In this document: positions 40,151 through 48,430 of the stretch, one piece after another
How the letters are laid out: every line of letters starts with the position of its first letter
Position numbering within the stretch: the stretch's first letter is position 1
Assembly: GCF_011421635.1 (NCBI RefSeq)
Contig: NZ_WTLI01000002.1
Span: 248,347-312,346 of the forward strand
Direction of reading: 5' to 3'
From: Paenibacillus turpanensis
Lineage (GTDB): Bacteria > Bacillota > Bacilli > Paenibacillales > YIM-B00363
DNA: 64,000 bases
Program-made: the position numbers and the translations under genes
The notes under the pieces: model-generated
Database searches by the model: none
Told to the model about the DNA's origin: nothing
The model's input: the letters and a program-made list of their open reading frames with translations, nothing else

Positions 40151-40777
40151 TTAAACCGCTGACAAAGCTCCGACCACCACGTCCACACTGACGTCCCGAT
40201 AATCCAGCTTGAAATACCCGCCGCGTTCACTTTCGAACACTCGAAGCGAATCCCCAAGCCCATCGTGAAGCGTTGGCAAATGGTAATCACCAGAGTACTG
40301 GAAGCGAATTTCAAAACCCTCTTCCGGCTTGTCCACAAATTGCAGCTGCAGCTGAGGCTTTCCTTCTTCAGCCATACGCGCAGCCGCTCCGAAGCATTCC
40401 AGCGCCGTCATAATCGTACGGGTCAACGATGCCGCATCGATCATAAGCCCCGATATATTCAGCTGTCCCTCCGATTCAACAAACAGGTCGAGCGTCTGGC
40501 AGTTCATTCGGAACAAAAGCAGCTCCTTCACAAGCTCCGGCACACCCAACTTTGTCATTTTACTTTCTTGGCTCGCTTTATGTTTTAGTTTTTCCACAAC
40601 ATCGGGCAACTTATCAAATTTCTTTAGACGCACATATCCGAATAACACCTGAAGGTCGTTCATCCATTCATGGCGCTGATAATCCATAAGACGGATCCAC
40701 TGGTCCATTTCGTTACTTGGTTTTTCCACAACATCACGTCTCCTAGAAACAGAACGTTCGTCCGATTTTCTTCTCAT
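40151..40777 (-). CDS. spo0B: Spo0B-type sporulation phosphotransferase
   Basis: 208 residues from ATG 40777 (AGGGG 9 bases upstream); a GTG six codons earlier is possible. The helical-hairpin segment DYQRHEWMNDLQVLFGYVRL carries the candidate phosphorylated histidine H36, matching the Spo0B/histidine-kinase dimerisation motif H-[DE]-W-x-N-x-[LM]-Q. The remainder is a degenerate ATPase-like domain. Spo0B passes phosphate from Spo0F to Spo0A. Sequence divergence is high; the call rests on this motif and the conserved rpmA-spo0B-obg order. Confidence 0.88.
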   Translation of the reverse strand: MRRKSDERSVSRRRDVVEKPSNEMDQWIRLMDYQRHEWMNDLQVLFGYVRLKKFDKLPDVVEKLKHKASQESKMTKLGVPELVKELLLFRMNCQTLDLFVESEGQLNISGLMIDAASLTRTIMTALECFGAAARMAEEGKPQLQLQFVDKPEEGFEIRFQYSGDYHLPTLHDGLGDSLRVFESERGGYFKLDYRDVSVDVVVGALSAV

Positions 40778-40820
40778 TGAAACATACCCCTGCACTTATT
40801 GTCAAAAAATAGTGCAATAC

Positions 40821-40848
40821 AAAAAAATCCGGCGATTTCTCGCCGGAT
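40821..40848 (-). terminator. Terminator after rpmA
   Basis: Perfect 9-bp stem ATCCGGCGA (40827-40835) / TCGCCGGAT (40840-40848) with a 4-base loop and seven Ts on the minus strand. Separates the ribosomal-protein genes from spo0B-obg, although readthrough is likely. Confidence 0.92.
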
Positions 40849-40862
40849 TTGACGTCAACGAT

Positions 40863-41174
40863 TTATTTCTCAACCGCAGCGGCTACTGGAGCCTGGCCTG
40901 CTGGGTAGACGCTAACTTTCTTACGGTCGCGTCCCAAACGCTCAAACTTCACAACGCCTTCTACTTTTGCAAAAAGCGTGTCGTCAGAGCCGATACCCAC
41001 GTTCGTGCCCGGATGAATTTTCGTTCCGCGCTGACGAACAAGAATGCTGCCCGCTGTTACCGCTTGACCGTCCGCACGCTTCACGCCGAGAAACTTCGGG
41101 TTGGAGTCGCGTCCGTTCTTCGTCGAGCCTACACCTTTCTTCGATGCAAAAAATTGAAGATTCAGCTTCAACAT
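40863..41174 (-). CDS. rpmA: 50S ribosomal protein L27 with cleavable N-terminus
   Basis: 103 residues. The N-terminus [10 protein letters not shown] followed by [14 protein letters not shown] is the Firmicute form that is cut after the Phe-Phe-Ala by the protease Prp (encoded just upstream) before L27 enters the ribosome. Mature L27 reaches the peptidyl transferase centre with its N-terminal tail. Third gene of rplU-prp-rpmA. Confidence 0.98.
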   Translation of the reverse strand: MLKLNLQFFASKKGVGSTKNGRDSNPKFLGVKRADGQAVTAGSILVRQRGTKIHPGTNVGIGSDDTLFAKVEGVVKFERLGRDRKKVSVYPAGQAPVAAAVEK

Positions 41175-41189
41175 CGTAGTCTACCTCCT

Positions 41190-41531
41190 TCAGCTATCTT
41201 TTTGTTGAATTTTCATGTATGATCCGTACGATTCCCGAATCGATTCGAGCATCACAACCATGCTTTCCAGCTGCAGCTGCACTTTCATGCGCATCTCCGC
41301 TTCCAGCTGGATTGGAACCTGCACCCGCAAATAGCCGCCGTCATCCGCCATCGTCACATCGAGGTGAGCGCCAACAACCGCTTCCGCCGCATTCACAGTA
41401 CCGAACGTAACCGCCGTAACACCGGCGCAAACGATATCCTTCCCGTGCTCAGCGTAATCCGCATGGCCTTCAACCGTAAAGCTGTCAATCGATCGGTCGT
41501 GTTTGTTCCGATGTATCGTAACCCGTATCAC
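41190..41531 (-). CDS. prp: Ribosomal-processing cysteine protease Prp (YsxB)
   Basis: 113 residues. Removes the N-terminal extension of L27. The catalytic dyad is visible: H23 in VEGHADYAEHG and C35 in DIVCAGVTAVTFG, with the conserved spacing. Located between rplU and rpmA, as in all Firmicutes with this system. Confidence 0.96.
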   Translation of the reverse strand: MIRVTIHRNKHDRSIDSFTVEGHADYAEHGKDIVCAGVTAVTFGTVNAAEAVVGAHLDVTMADDGGYLRVQVPIQLEAEMRMKVQLQLESMVVMLESIRESYGSYMKIQQKDS

Positions 41532-41545
41532 GGAAAAGCCCTCAA

Positions 41546-41857
41546 TTACGCTTGAATCTTTTCGATTACAACTTTAGTGTACGGTTGACGATGACCTTGC
41601 TTACGACGGTAGTTCTTCTTCGCTTTGTATTTGAAAACGATGATCTTCTCGCCGCGGCCGTGCTTCTCAACCTTCGCTGTAACGGATGCGCCAGCCACGA
41701 GCGGAGAGCCCGCTACCAGACCGGAATCCTTGGATACTGCGATAACTTGATCAAAAGTAACCGTTTCACCTTCACCTGCAAAAAGCTTCTCGATGAAAAG
41801 AACGTCACCTTCTTGAACCTTGTACTGCTTGCCGCCAGTTTCGATAATTGCGTACAT
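41546..41857 (-). CDS. rplU: 50S ribosomal protein L21
   Basis: 103 residues; ATG 41857 after [34 protein letters not shown] and the C-terminal [20 protein letters not shown] are the L21 signature. First gene of rplU-prp-rpmA, with a 95-base leader likely to be an L21-type autoregulatory RNA. Confidence 0.98.
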   Translation of the reverse strand: MYAIIETGGKQYKVQEGDVLFIEKLFAGEGETVTFDQVIAVSKDSGLVAGSPLVAGASVTAKVEKHGRGEKIIVFKYKAKKNYRRKQGHRQPYTKVVIEKIQA

Positions 41858-41952
41858 GTGTGCACCCCCTCAATTTAGGACTCGCCGGGAGCAGGTGAAT
41901 GTGCAGATGCCCATTGCTTGAACCTGAACCGTGCGGTATAAGTCAACATACC
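41858..41952 (-). promoter_or_regulatory. Putative L21 leader of rplU
   Basis: About 95 bases of untranslated leader from the predicted start site to the rplU ATG. Firmicute rplU genes commonly carry an L21 leader RNA, and position and length fit. I assigned it by context; its fold was not computed. Confidence 0.5.
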
Positions 41953-41957
41953 TGAGA

Positions 41958-41986
41958 ATTATAGCACATGAAAAAACAACCCGCAA
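41958..41986 (-). promoter_or_regulatory. Sigma-A-type promoter of rplU-prp-rpmA
   Basis: Minus-strand -35 TTGCGG (41981-41986), 17 bases, -10 TATAAT (41958-41963) preceded by TGTGC (partly extended -10). The -35 lies inside the loop of the rng terminator. Confidence 0.85.
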
Positions 41987-41995
41987 GAGGTTGTT
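41971..41995 (-). terminator. Terminator after rng
   Basis: 7-bp stem AACAACC (41975-41981) / GGTTGTT (41989-41995) with a 7-base loop and a T-run on the minus strand. It overlaps the rplU promoter. Confidence 0.75.
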
Positions 41996-42017
41996 TAGGA
42001 TTTATGCCTGGTATTGT

Positions 42018-43256
42018 TCACCTTCTTACCTGCACCTTGCCTGTTCCCGAGCAAGCCCGGCACGGCTCGAAAAACAGATGATCCATATGCTCGCGGACCT
42101 TTTTGCGCGTCACCTCAAGCAGTCCGAGGCCGGTCCAGCCGACGACCATCGCCTTCGTACGGTCCAGCTTGAGCTTCTGCTCCAGCCGCTCGACGACCGA
42201 CTGCCGATGCTCCTCGTAGCGCATATCGATAAAATCGATGATGATAATCCCGCCGATATCTTTGAGCCTCAACAGCCGCGCCGCTTCCTCCGCAGCCTCC
42301 AAATTGGTGCGGAGCACCGTATCATCCAAATTATCGCTGCCTGTATATTTTCCTGTATTCACATCGATAACAGTGAGCGCTTCCGTCTGATCGAGGACAA
42401 GATAACCGCCGCTTTTCAGCCACAGCCTTCTTTTCAGCACCCGGTCAAGCTCTGCCGTTACTCCGAACTGCTCAAATAAAGGAACCTTCTCCGTGTAGGT
42501 TTTAATACGATCAGCCAGCTCCGGAGCCATATCTCGTAAGAAGACCCGCGCTTCCTCTGCCTGCTGGCGATTATCAAGCACCATCTCGTCGATGCGCTCC
42601 GAAAAGACATCCCTCATCAGCCTTGGAACAAGATCAAGATCCCTATACAACAAAGAAGGCGGCTTTTCCTTCTCCGCTTTCCGCACGATTTGCCCCCATA
42701 AATCACGTAAAAAGGAAATGTCGGCGTGCAGCGCTTCCTCGGATTCACCTTCCGCTACGGTACGGAGAATCAATCCTTCCCCCGGCTGTCTAACGGCATC
42801 TCCGCATTTTTTGAGACGGACCCGCTCCGTTTCGGATTCGATCTTACGCGAAATCCCAACATAATCAGCCTCCGGCATATAAACAAGCCACCGGCCCGGA
42901 AGAGCGAAATGCGTCGTTACGCGAGCTCCCTTCGTTCCAAGCGGCTCTTTCATCAGCTGTACGACTAATTCCTGCTCCAGCGTAACAAGCTCGGAAATAT
43001 CCGGCTTTGTTTTCGGCTGCTTTTCGAGATGGGCCGGAAGCAAATCATCGACATAAAGAAACGCGTTCTTTTCCAATCCGATATCAATAAAGGCCGCCTG
43101 CATCCCAGGCAAAATATTAACAACCTTGCCTTTGTATATATTACCGACCAGCTGCTTTGAATCCGGCCTCTCGGCGTAAAACTCCGTCAGCCTGCCTTCC
43201 TCCAATAACGCCACGCTGGTCGTTCCATTGTCGTAATGAACCGCAATCCGTTTCAT
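42018..43256 (-). CDS. rng: Ribonuclease G/E family protein
   Basis: 412 residues from ATG 43256 (GAGGTG upstream). S1 RNA-binding domain near 35-120 (LVGNIYKGKVVNILPGMQAA), 5'-sensor and RNase H-like regions, then the DNase I-like catalytic region with metal-binding aspartates in LTVIDVNTGKYTG and IIIIDFIDMR, and the zinc-link cysteines CRACSGTG near the end. It has the length of RNase G, without the RNase E scaffold tail. B. subtilis lacks this enzyme, but many Paenibacillaceae and Clostridia have one here. Confidence 0.94.
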   Translation of the reverse strand: MKRIAVHYDNGTTSVALLEEGRLTEFYAERPDSKQLVGNIYKGKVVNILPGMQAAFIDIGLEKNAFLYVDDLLPAHLEKQPKTKPDISELVTLEQELVVQLMKEPLGTKGARVTTHFALPGRWLVYMPEADYVGISRKIESETERVRLKKCGDAVRQPGEGLILRTVAEGESEEALHADISFLRDLWGQIVRKAEKEKPPSLLYRDLDLVPRLMRDVFSERIDEMVLDNRQQAEEARVFLRDMAPELADRIKTYTEKVPLFEQFGVTAELDRVLKRRLWLKSGGYLVLDQTEALTVIDVNTGKYTGSDNLDDTVLRTNLEAAEEAARLLRLKDIGGIIIIDFIDMRYEEHRQSVVERLEQKLKLDRTKAMVVGWTGLGLLEVTRKKVREHMDHLFFEPCRACSGTGKVQVRR

Positions 43257-43307
43257 GTGGAGACACCTCGCTTCCATGCGTTCCGATAACTTTTCATTCC
43301 ATCTATT

Positions 43308-44183
43308 TTACCTGAAAAGATCGGAAACTGCACTTCCCGGCTTGCCGTTCATAAATCCGGCGGTCAACCGCTGCTCCGGCAGCACCTTCTGTACATTGCC
43401 CATATCATTAAAAACGTATACAAAATGCATCCTTTCCCGCATATACAGCCGCACGATATCCTTCATCGGCCTGTCCTGTGAAGCGGCGATCGGCTGGGCT
43501 ACGACACCGCGGGCGATCCATTCCTTCACGCGAACCTCTCTTCCGAGCAAAAAACGGAAAAAGTAGTACGGAATGTTCCGCCAATTATAATAATTGGAAT
43601 AAATCAAAAACAATGCGATCACCATTACGTTCAAAGGCAGTCCCTGTGTCAGCCACAGATAACATCCGTAACCAAGCACTCCTGCGCTGATGATGATACT
43701 GATCCAGACGGACAACCATAATGCACGGTAGTACTGCAGCCAAAGCGAGAGAAAGGACTGCATCAGCTTCCCCCCGTCCAGCGGCAGAACCGGCAGCAAA
43801 TTAAATAAAGCGATTAAAGCATTCGCCTGTATAAAATAGGCGGTCCACTCCGCCCCCCACCATCCGGCGGCCTGAAGGCACCAAGCGAGTCCGATCATAA
43901 GCACGTTTTGCGCCGGTCCCGCAAGTGCCACCACAATTTCTTCCCAGACCGGCATACTTCCGCCGCTTTCCTCCGTTTCCGCAACGCCGCCGAACGGGAG
44001 CAGCTGGATCTCCCGAACTCGCCAACCGAAGCCCCGCATTGCCGCCACATGGCCCAGCTCATGAATGAGCACGATGCCGAAAAGTGTTATCAGCTCCATA
44101 AAAAATCCTGTCAGCATCGACAAAGCGGCCATCATGACAAACAACGGATGAAACCGGAACCGGATGCCGGCAATATTAATCAA
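43308..44183 (-). CDS. spoIVFB: SpoIVFB, intramembrane site-2 metalloprotease
   Basis: 291 residues from a TTG at 44183 with GGAGTG upstream, overlapping the spoIVFA end by eight bases. M50 zinc protease: HELGH (H41, E42, H45) and the third ligand D136 in LLPVLPLDGGK. Several membrane helices; the C-terminal 70 residues (PMKDIVRLYMRERMHFVYVF) look like part of a CBS domain. In B. subtilis SpoIVFB cuts pro-sigma-K in the mother cell and is held inactive by SpoIVFA and BofA. Confidence 0.93.
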   Translation of the reverse strand: MINIAGIRFRFHPLFVMMAALSMLTGFFMELITLFGIVLIHELGHVAAMRGFGWRVREIQLLPFGGVAETEESGGSMPVWEEIVVALAGPAQNVLMIGLAWCLQAAGWWGAEWTAYFIQANALIALFNLLPVLPLDGGKLMQSFLSLWLQYYRALWLSVWISIIISAGVLGYGCYLWLTQGLPLNVMVIALFLIYSNYYNWRNIPYYFFRFLLGREVRVKEWIARGVVAQPIAASQDRPMKDIVRLYMRERMHFVYVFNDMGNVQKVLPEQRLTAGFMNGKPGSAVSDLFR

Positions 44184-45189
44184 ACGGGATCACTCCGCTC
44201 GGGTCAAAATATTGATCGTGTTTTTTGACAGCAAAATAAAACGGTTGTGCACCTTCAGCGGCGATAAGACCGATTTGCTGTCCGCCCTTCACCCAATCGT
44301 TCACCTTTACATCCGCCGCAGCGAGATTACCGCTAACCGACTGAATATAATTCGGATGCTGGACAATGACCGTTAGACCGGTCGCCTCCGTCTGACCGAC
44401 AAATATAACCCGCCCGGAGTCCATCGCCGAAACCGGCGCTCCCGGTTCGGTTTGTACACTTACGCCTTCGCCGGACTCGGCAAAGCTTTCGGTGATACGG
44501 CCTAGCACGGGAGCATAATATACCGTCTCTTTGGCGGATACCGCCTTTGAAGAAAATCGGCTCGTCCATTCCTGGAAGGCCGGCAGAAACGACGGCGCAC
44601 CTTTAAAGTTCTCCTCATACCATACGGCCAGCTCATCAAAATGGATATCTTCCTTCAGCGCCGTTTCAATATGTCCCTGCACAGTTTTGGCATAAGGATG
44701 CTCCGATTGAAATAACAGCCATACCGCTCCGAACAAAGCTGCGCAAATGATCAGCTTAAGGCGAAGCTGCTTTGCAGTCGGGGGAGTATTCCATTCCTTC
44801 CACCGCTCCTCATTTCGCTGCGGTGCATAATAAGGCGGCGTATAGCTTCCCGATCCGGCACCGCTCGCATACGAAGCGTACCACGACGTGCTGCCCGCTG
44901 CACTGTCTGCCGCATCGCCCCCGGCGCCTGCTGAACGGTATTCTTCCTCTTCAGCGCCGAATAATTGCTTTTCGCGCTGCTTCCATACATACTCCGGGTC
45001 GTTAAGCCGCTCGTCCTCGGCTTGAGGAGCGAACGGACTCCTCGCCGGAAGCTCCGCTCCCGAATGATGCGGCGGGTACCGTTCCGACACGGAGGCGTAC
45101 GAACGCGTAGAAGTAAAGCGGGCCGCGTTTTCTTGAAGCTGGCGCATGCGGTCCTGCCTGCGTTTACGAACGTTGTCCTTAATATTCAT
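44176..45189 (-). CDS. spoIVFA: SpoIVFA-like M23/LytM-domain protein
   Basis: 337 residues from ATG 45189, 9 bases after AGGAGG; an ATG at 45198 directly abuts the SD. Charged, low-complexity cytoplasmic N-terminus (1-140), a single membrane helix near 146-162 (LIICAALFGAVWLLF), and a C-terminal LytM-like domain (GRITESFAESGEGVSVQT... DSGRVIFVGQTEATGLTVIV). The zinc ligands of active M23 enzymes are missing (YFAVKKHDQYF in place of HxH), so it is a non-enzymatic regulator. It anchors and inhibits SpoIVFB in the sigma-K checkpoint. Confidence 0.9.
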   Translation of the reverse strand: MNIKDNVRKRRQDRMRQLQENAARFTSTRSYASVSERYPPHHSGAELPARSPFAPQAEDERLNDPEYVWKQREKQLFGAEEEEYRSAGAGGDAADSAAGSTSWYASYASGAGSGSYTPPYYAPQRNEERWKEWNTPPTAKQLRLKLIICAALFGAVWLLFQSEHPYAKTVQGHIETALKEDIHFDELAVWYEENFKGAPSFLPAFQEWTSRFSSKAVSAKETVYYAPVLGRITESFAESGEGVSVQTEPGAPVSAMDSGRVIFVGQTEATGLTVIVQHPNYIQSVSGNLAAADVKVNDWVKGGQQIGLIAAEGAQPFYFAVKKHDQYFDPSGVIPFD

Positions 45190-45265
45190 TCCGAGCATCC
45201 TCCTTGAGGGTCAAGCCTTTTTCACATTTTTATGACTTGTCCTCGAGGATTATGTTCGGTTTCAC

Positions 45266-46066
45266 TTATTTCAAGCGAACATCCGTTATGGAAATGTACG
45301 GCCACTCGGTTCCGGTCCAGTAAGCCGCCGCAAATATAACTGTAAAAATGACAGCAAACCAAACATCGTGGGCGGAAAAGCCCACATGATAAAAATAGGT
45401 GCGAGTTTGTTCCGAACGGAAACGCTTGGCCTCCATGGCCACGGCTGTACGCTGCGCACGCCGGATGCTCTGTGCCATAAGCGGAACGGCGTACATCCGC
45501 ATCGTTTCGTAGAATCGGCTGAAGCCGCGCTTCGGACGGCGGCCGCGTATTTTGATCGCATACCGGAGCGCTTGAAATTCCTCCAGCATAATCGGCAGCA
45601 GCCGGAACGCGGCCAAAAAAGCATAGGCGTATTTAGCCGGCACTTTACACTGCTGCATCAAAGAATAAAACAACAGGACCGGTTTCGTCGTCAATCCGAA
45701 CAACAGGCCGGCAAACGCAAAGCTGAGTGCCCGGAAGCCAAGATGCAGACCGCGAAAAAAGCTCTCTTCCGTAACATGAATCAGTCCGTATCGAAACCAA
45801 GTCGTCGTCCCTTCCCCGAACATCATCATCCCGGTAGAGGTCGAAACAAACAAAAGTACGAACGGAGAGCTGTACAGCAAAAGCCTGTGCACCGGATGAC
45901 CGGAGGCAACAAATATAAACAATGCCAGCCCGGCCACAGCATTTGCCAGCACATTTATGTTATGAATAAGAAGTACAACGACGAACATCATAACTAGCGC
46001 AAGCAGCTTAATGCTCGGATTGACCTTGTGAAGCCACGTTTCCTTGTGCGGGAAGCTGAGCTGCAC
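45266..46066 (-). CDS. ykoC: ECF transporter transmembrane subunit (EcfT/YkoC type)
   Basis: About 266 residues. A GTG at 46066 is 7 bases from AAGGAGG; the ATG at 46072 abuts the SD, so GTG (MQLSFPHKETWLHKVNPSIK) is preferred. Five to six membrane helices and the two coupling-helix motifs rich in Ala and Arg (RYAIKIRGRRPKRGFSRF and TAVAMEAKRFRS). It couples the ATPase to the substrate-binding component. The start lies inside the end of the ATPase gene, an overlap of about 59 bases. Symbol by analogy with the B. subtilis ykoFEDC locus. Confidence 0.88.
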   Translation of the reverse strand: MQLSFPHKETWLHKVNPSIKLLALVMMFVVVLLIHNINVLANAVAGLALFIFVASGHPVHRLLLYSSPFVLLFVSTSTGMMMFGEGTTTWFRYGLIHVTEESFFRGLHLGFRALSFAFAGLLFGLTTKPVLLFYSLMQQCKVPAKYAYAFLAAFRLLPIMLEEFQALRYAIKIRGRRPKRGFSRFYETMRMYAVPLMAQSIRRAQRTAVAMEAKRFRSEQTRTYFYHVGFSAHDVWFAVIFTVIFAAAYWTGTEWPYISITDVRLK

Positions 46067-47561
46067 CGCCATCCCTCCTTTCTTCCTCCAGTAAGAGTTG
46101 GTAGGCATCCGGAGTTACATCTGCCGCCAATTTCCCTTCCTGCACAAGCCAAACTCTAGTGGCAAATCTGCGGACGATCTCAGGGTCATGGGTTATCATC
46201 AGGATGGCGGTTCCCCCCTGCCGAAGCCCCTCCAACGTTTCCAGCAGAGCGAAGGTATTTTTCGCATCCTGTCCAAAGGTCGGCTCATCCAGAAGCAGCA
46301 GCTGAGGCTCCCGGACAAGCGCGGTGGCCACGCTTAATCGCCGTTTTTGCCCGGTGGACAGCTGAAAGGGATGCTGCCCGCGATGGACTTTGAGCCCAAA
46401 CCGTTCAAGCAGCGCTTCCGTTTTCCGTTCCCGCTCCGACCTTTCTGCTCCATCTGCTTCTAAGGAGTATGCAATTTCTTCCTCTACGGAATTGGTTAAA
46501 AACTGCAGCTCCGGGTTTTGGAAGACGTAACCCGCATACTTCGCCGCATGCTCCGTCTTTCCCCGCGGCATCCCGGAGAGCAAGCACACGCCCTCCGTGC
46601 GGAGCAAATTCATAACGGATAGAAGCAGAGAGCTTTTTCCCGCCCCGTTCACACCGGTGATACATACCCATTCCGCTGGATTAACGGCCGCGTGCTCGAC
46701 ACGAATCAGCTCGCGTTTACCGCGCCTCCCGGAAAAGTCTTTGAGTTCAAGGATCTCACGCCCGGATTCTTCTCTGTTTTGTTGTGTGAACTTACCGGAG
46801 ACAGGTTGGGGCGAAACGCGTCTTAACCAGTAATCCTCCCATACTCCAGGGTACCAAATGCCGTACTGCATAAGCTGCTCCCGATGCTCCAGAAACACCT
46901 TCTGCGGCCCACCATCGGCAATCACCTCCCCATGCGGAGAAAACAGCACGATGCGGTCGACGAACTCGATAATCTCATCGATTTTATGTTCGACGATAAT
47001 TACCGTCCGGTGCTCTGCCGTCCGTTTAATCGTATCCCAAACCTGGGTCGTGCCTTCCGGATCAAGCAGTGCAGTCGGCTCATCCAAGAAAAGGACCTCC
47101 GGCTCCAGGGCCATCGCGGAAGCAACAGCAAGGCGCTGCTTCATCCCTTGTGAAAAAACGGATATCGGCGTATGCGGCTCCACATCCTGCAAACCGACCC
47201 TATTCAGCAGGCTTCTGATTTCCCCGTCCATCCTCTCTTTCGGCACCGCCAGATTCTCCAGTACAAAGGCAAGCTCCTCGTCGGCATAGGGCATGCAGAA
47301 CTGCATGTCCGGATCCTGAAACACGTAGGCGGATTTTTCCGGCACATGGATCGAATCCGTCTTCATCGGTACCTCGACGGAATTCGGAATTATCCCGCTT
47401 AGCACCTGCAGCAGCGTCGATTTCCCGCAGCCGCTCGGGCCAAGCAGCAGCACCTTTTCTCCCGAAAAAAAGGAAAGGGATAACCCCTTAAACAGCAAGG
47501 AGTCTTCCCCGGGAAAAGCCAGTCTTAAGTTTTCAACCTTCGCTGATATTGTTCGGCTCAT
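46008..47561 (-). CDS. ykoD: ECF transporter double ATPase (YkoD type)
   Basis: 517 residues with two ABC ATPase domains in one chain. First domain: Walker A GPSGCGKST (41-49), signature FSQGMKQ (136-142, a variant of LSGGQ), Walker B VLFLDEPTALLD. Second domain: Walker A GVNGAGKSS, signature LSTGQKRRL, Walker B LLLLDEPTFGQD. The ATG overlaps the ykoE stop (ATGA). It powers uptake of the thiamine precursor or thiamine selected by YkoE. Confidence 0.93.
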   Translation of the reverse strand: MSRTISAKVENLRLAFPGEDSLLFKGLSLSFFSGEKVLLLGPSGCGKSTLLQVLSGIIPNSVEVPMKTDSIHVPEKSAYVFQDPDMQFCMPYADEELAFVLENLAVPKERMDGEIRSLLNRVGLQDVEPHTPISVFSQGMKQRLAVASAMALEPEVLFLDEPTALLDPEGTTQVWDTIKRTAEHRTVIIVEHKIDEIIEFVDRIVLFSPHGEVIADGGPQKVFLEHREQLMQYGIWYPGVWEDYWLRRVSPQPVSGKFTQQNREESGREILELKDFSGRRGKRELIRVEHAAVNPAEWVCITGVNGAGKSSLLLSVMNLLRTEGVCLLSGMPRGKTEHAAKYAGYVFQNPELQFLTNSVEEEIAYSLEADGAERSERERKTEALLERFGLKVHRGQHPFQLSTGQKRRLSVATALVREPQLLLLDEPTFGQDAKNTFALLETLEGLRQGGTAILMITHDPEIVRRFATRVWLVQEGKLAADVTPDAYQLLLEEERRDGGAAQLPAQGNVASQGQSEH

Positions 47562-48157
47562 AGTTTATCGTAATCGGCACGCGACGCCGGCCGCACAAGC
47601 TTCGTAACGCCGGTGTTCTCGACCGCCTTCGCAAGATAATAAGCGAGCACGCCGGAAATCAGCACACTGCCGATCACACGGAAGCCGACTAACAAGCTGT
47701 AATTCCAGAAGGTGAGCGCTTCGATATAGCCGTAATATTGATCGATAAAAATTGAGGCGATACAGGAGCCGATTGCTGCTAAGCTCACCACGCCAAGGGA
47801 AGCCGAACGGTAGCGGAACAGCGCAAAGGCAATTTCAGCGCCAAGCCCCTGCAGCAAACCATAAATAAGCGTCGGGAGCCCCCATTGACCGCCAAAAACA
47901 AATTCCATGTGTGCAGCGGCGACTTCAGCTAGGATGGCAACACCAGGCTTGCGGATAATCAAAAATGCAAACGTCGACGCTATAAACCACATACCGTACA
48001 TAAGCTGGTTCACATGCAGACCTAGTGGCTCAATGGAGTAATAGAGCGGACCCCATACTTTATAGATGACACCGAACACCGCACCGATGACAAGCGTCAC
48101 CAAAATATCCGTTAGCTTTAACCCCTTTTTATTTCCCTGCTTAGACATTGCTTTCAT
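47558..48157 (-). CDS. ykoE: ECF substrate-specificity subunit, YkoE type (thiamine/hydroxymethylpyrimidine)
   Basis: 199 residues from ATG 48157 (GGGGAAGGAAG upstream); an ATG at 48148 is also possible. Hydrophobic with five to six helices; LTDILVTLVIGAVFGVIYKV near the start, then LMYGMWFIASTFAFLIIRKP and the QGLGAEIAFALFRYR stretch. First gene of a three-gene transporter operon under a TPP riboswitch, which supports a thiamine-pathway substrate. The likely substrate is thiamine or its hydroxymethylpyrimidine part. Confidence 0.92.
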   Translation of the reverse strand: MKAMSKQGNKKGLKLTDILVTLVIGAVFGVIYKVWGPLYYSIEPLGLHVNQLMYGMWFIASTFAFLIIRKPGVAILAEVAAAHMEFVFGGQWGLPTLIYGLLQGLGAEIAFALFRYRSASLGVVSLAAIGSCIASIFIDQYYGYIEALTFWNYSLLVGFRVIGSVLISGVLAYYLAKAVENTGVTKLVRPASRADYDKL

Positions 48158-48214
48158 CTTCCTTCCCCGAATCAGTTTTTTTCTTGAATGCACTTAGGGA
48201 CATGGGAGAAAACG

Positions 48215-48244
48215 AAAAAAAAGCCCGCCAGCAAATAGGCGGAC
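48215..48244 (-). terminator. Expression-platform terminator of the TPP riboswitch
   Basis: Stem GCCCGCC (48223-48229) / GGCGGAC (48238-48244), one wobble pair, followed by eight Ts on the minus strand. Expected to form when TPP is bound. Confidence 0.88.
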
Positions 48245-48264
48245 TTTCGCACACAAGTACGTAT

Positions 48265-48356
48265 GCATCGGCTCTCTACGCTGGCATTACCCAGATCAGA
48301 TTTACGGTCAGCGGCATACGGCCGCTATCTCAGCCTGACTTCATCAAGCCCCCGTT
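48265..48356 (-). promoter_or_regulatory. TPP riboswitch (THI box)
   Basis: The minus strand carries the conserved aptamer pieces in order: GGGG near 48350-48354, CTGAGA (48328-48333), GCTGACCG, and the long CTGATCTGGGTAATGCCAGC element (48280-48299). It precedes a terminator and ykoE, so it should switch the transporter off when thiamine pyrophosphate is plentiful. The 70 bases between it and rodA have a possible weak promoter (TTGCCA-17-TAGATT). Confidence 0.95.
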
Positions 48357-48430
48357 CATGCAATTCAATTGTTTATAAATCTACAACAACATCCACTCAT
48401 TGGCAAGACAATTTTTTATTAGACGGCGGT

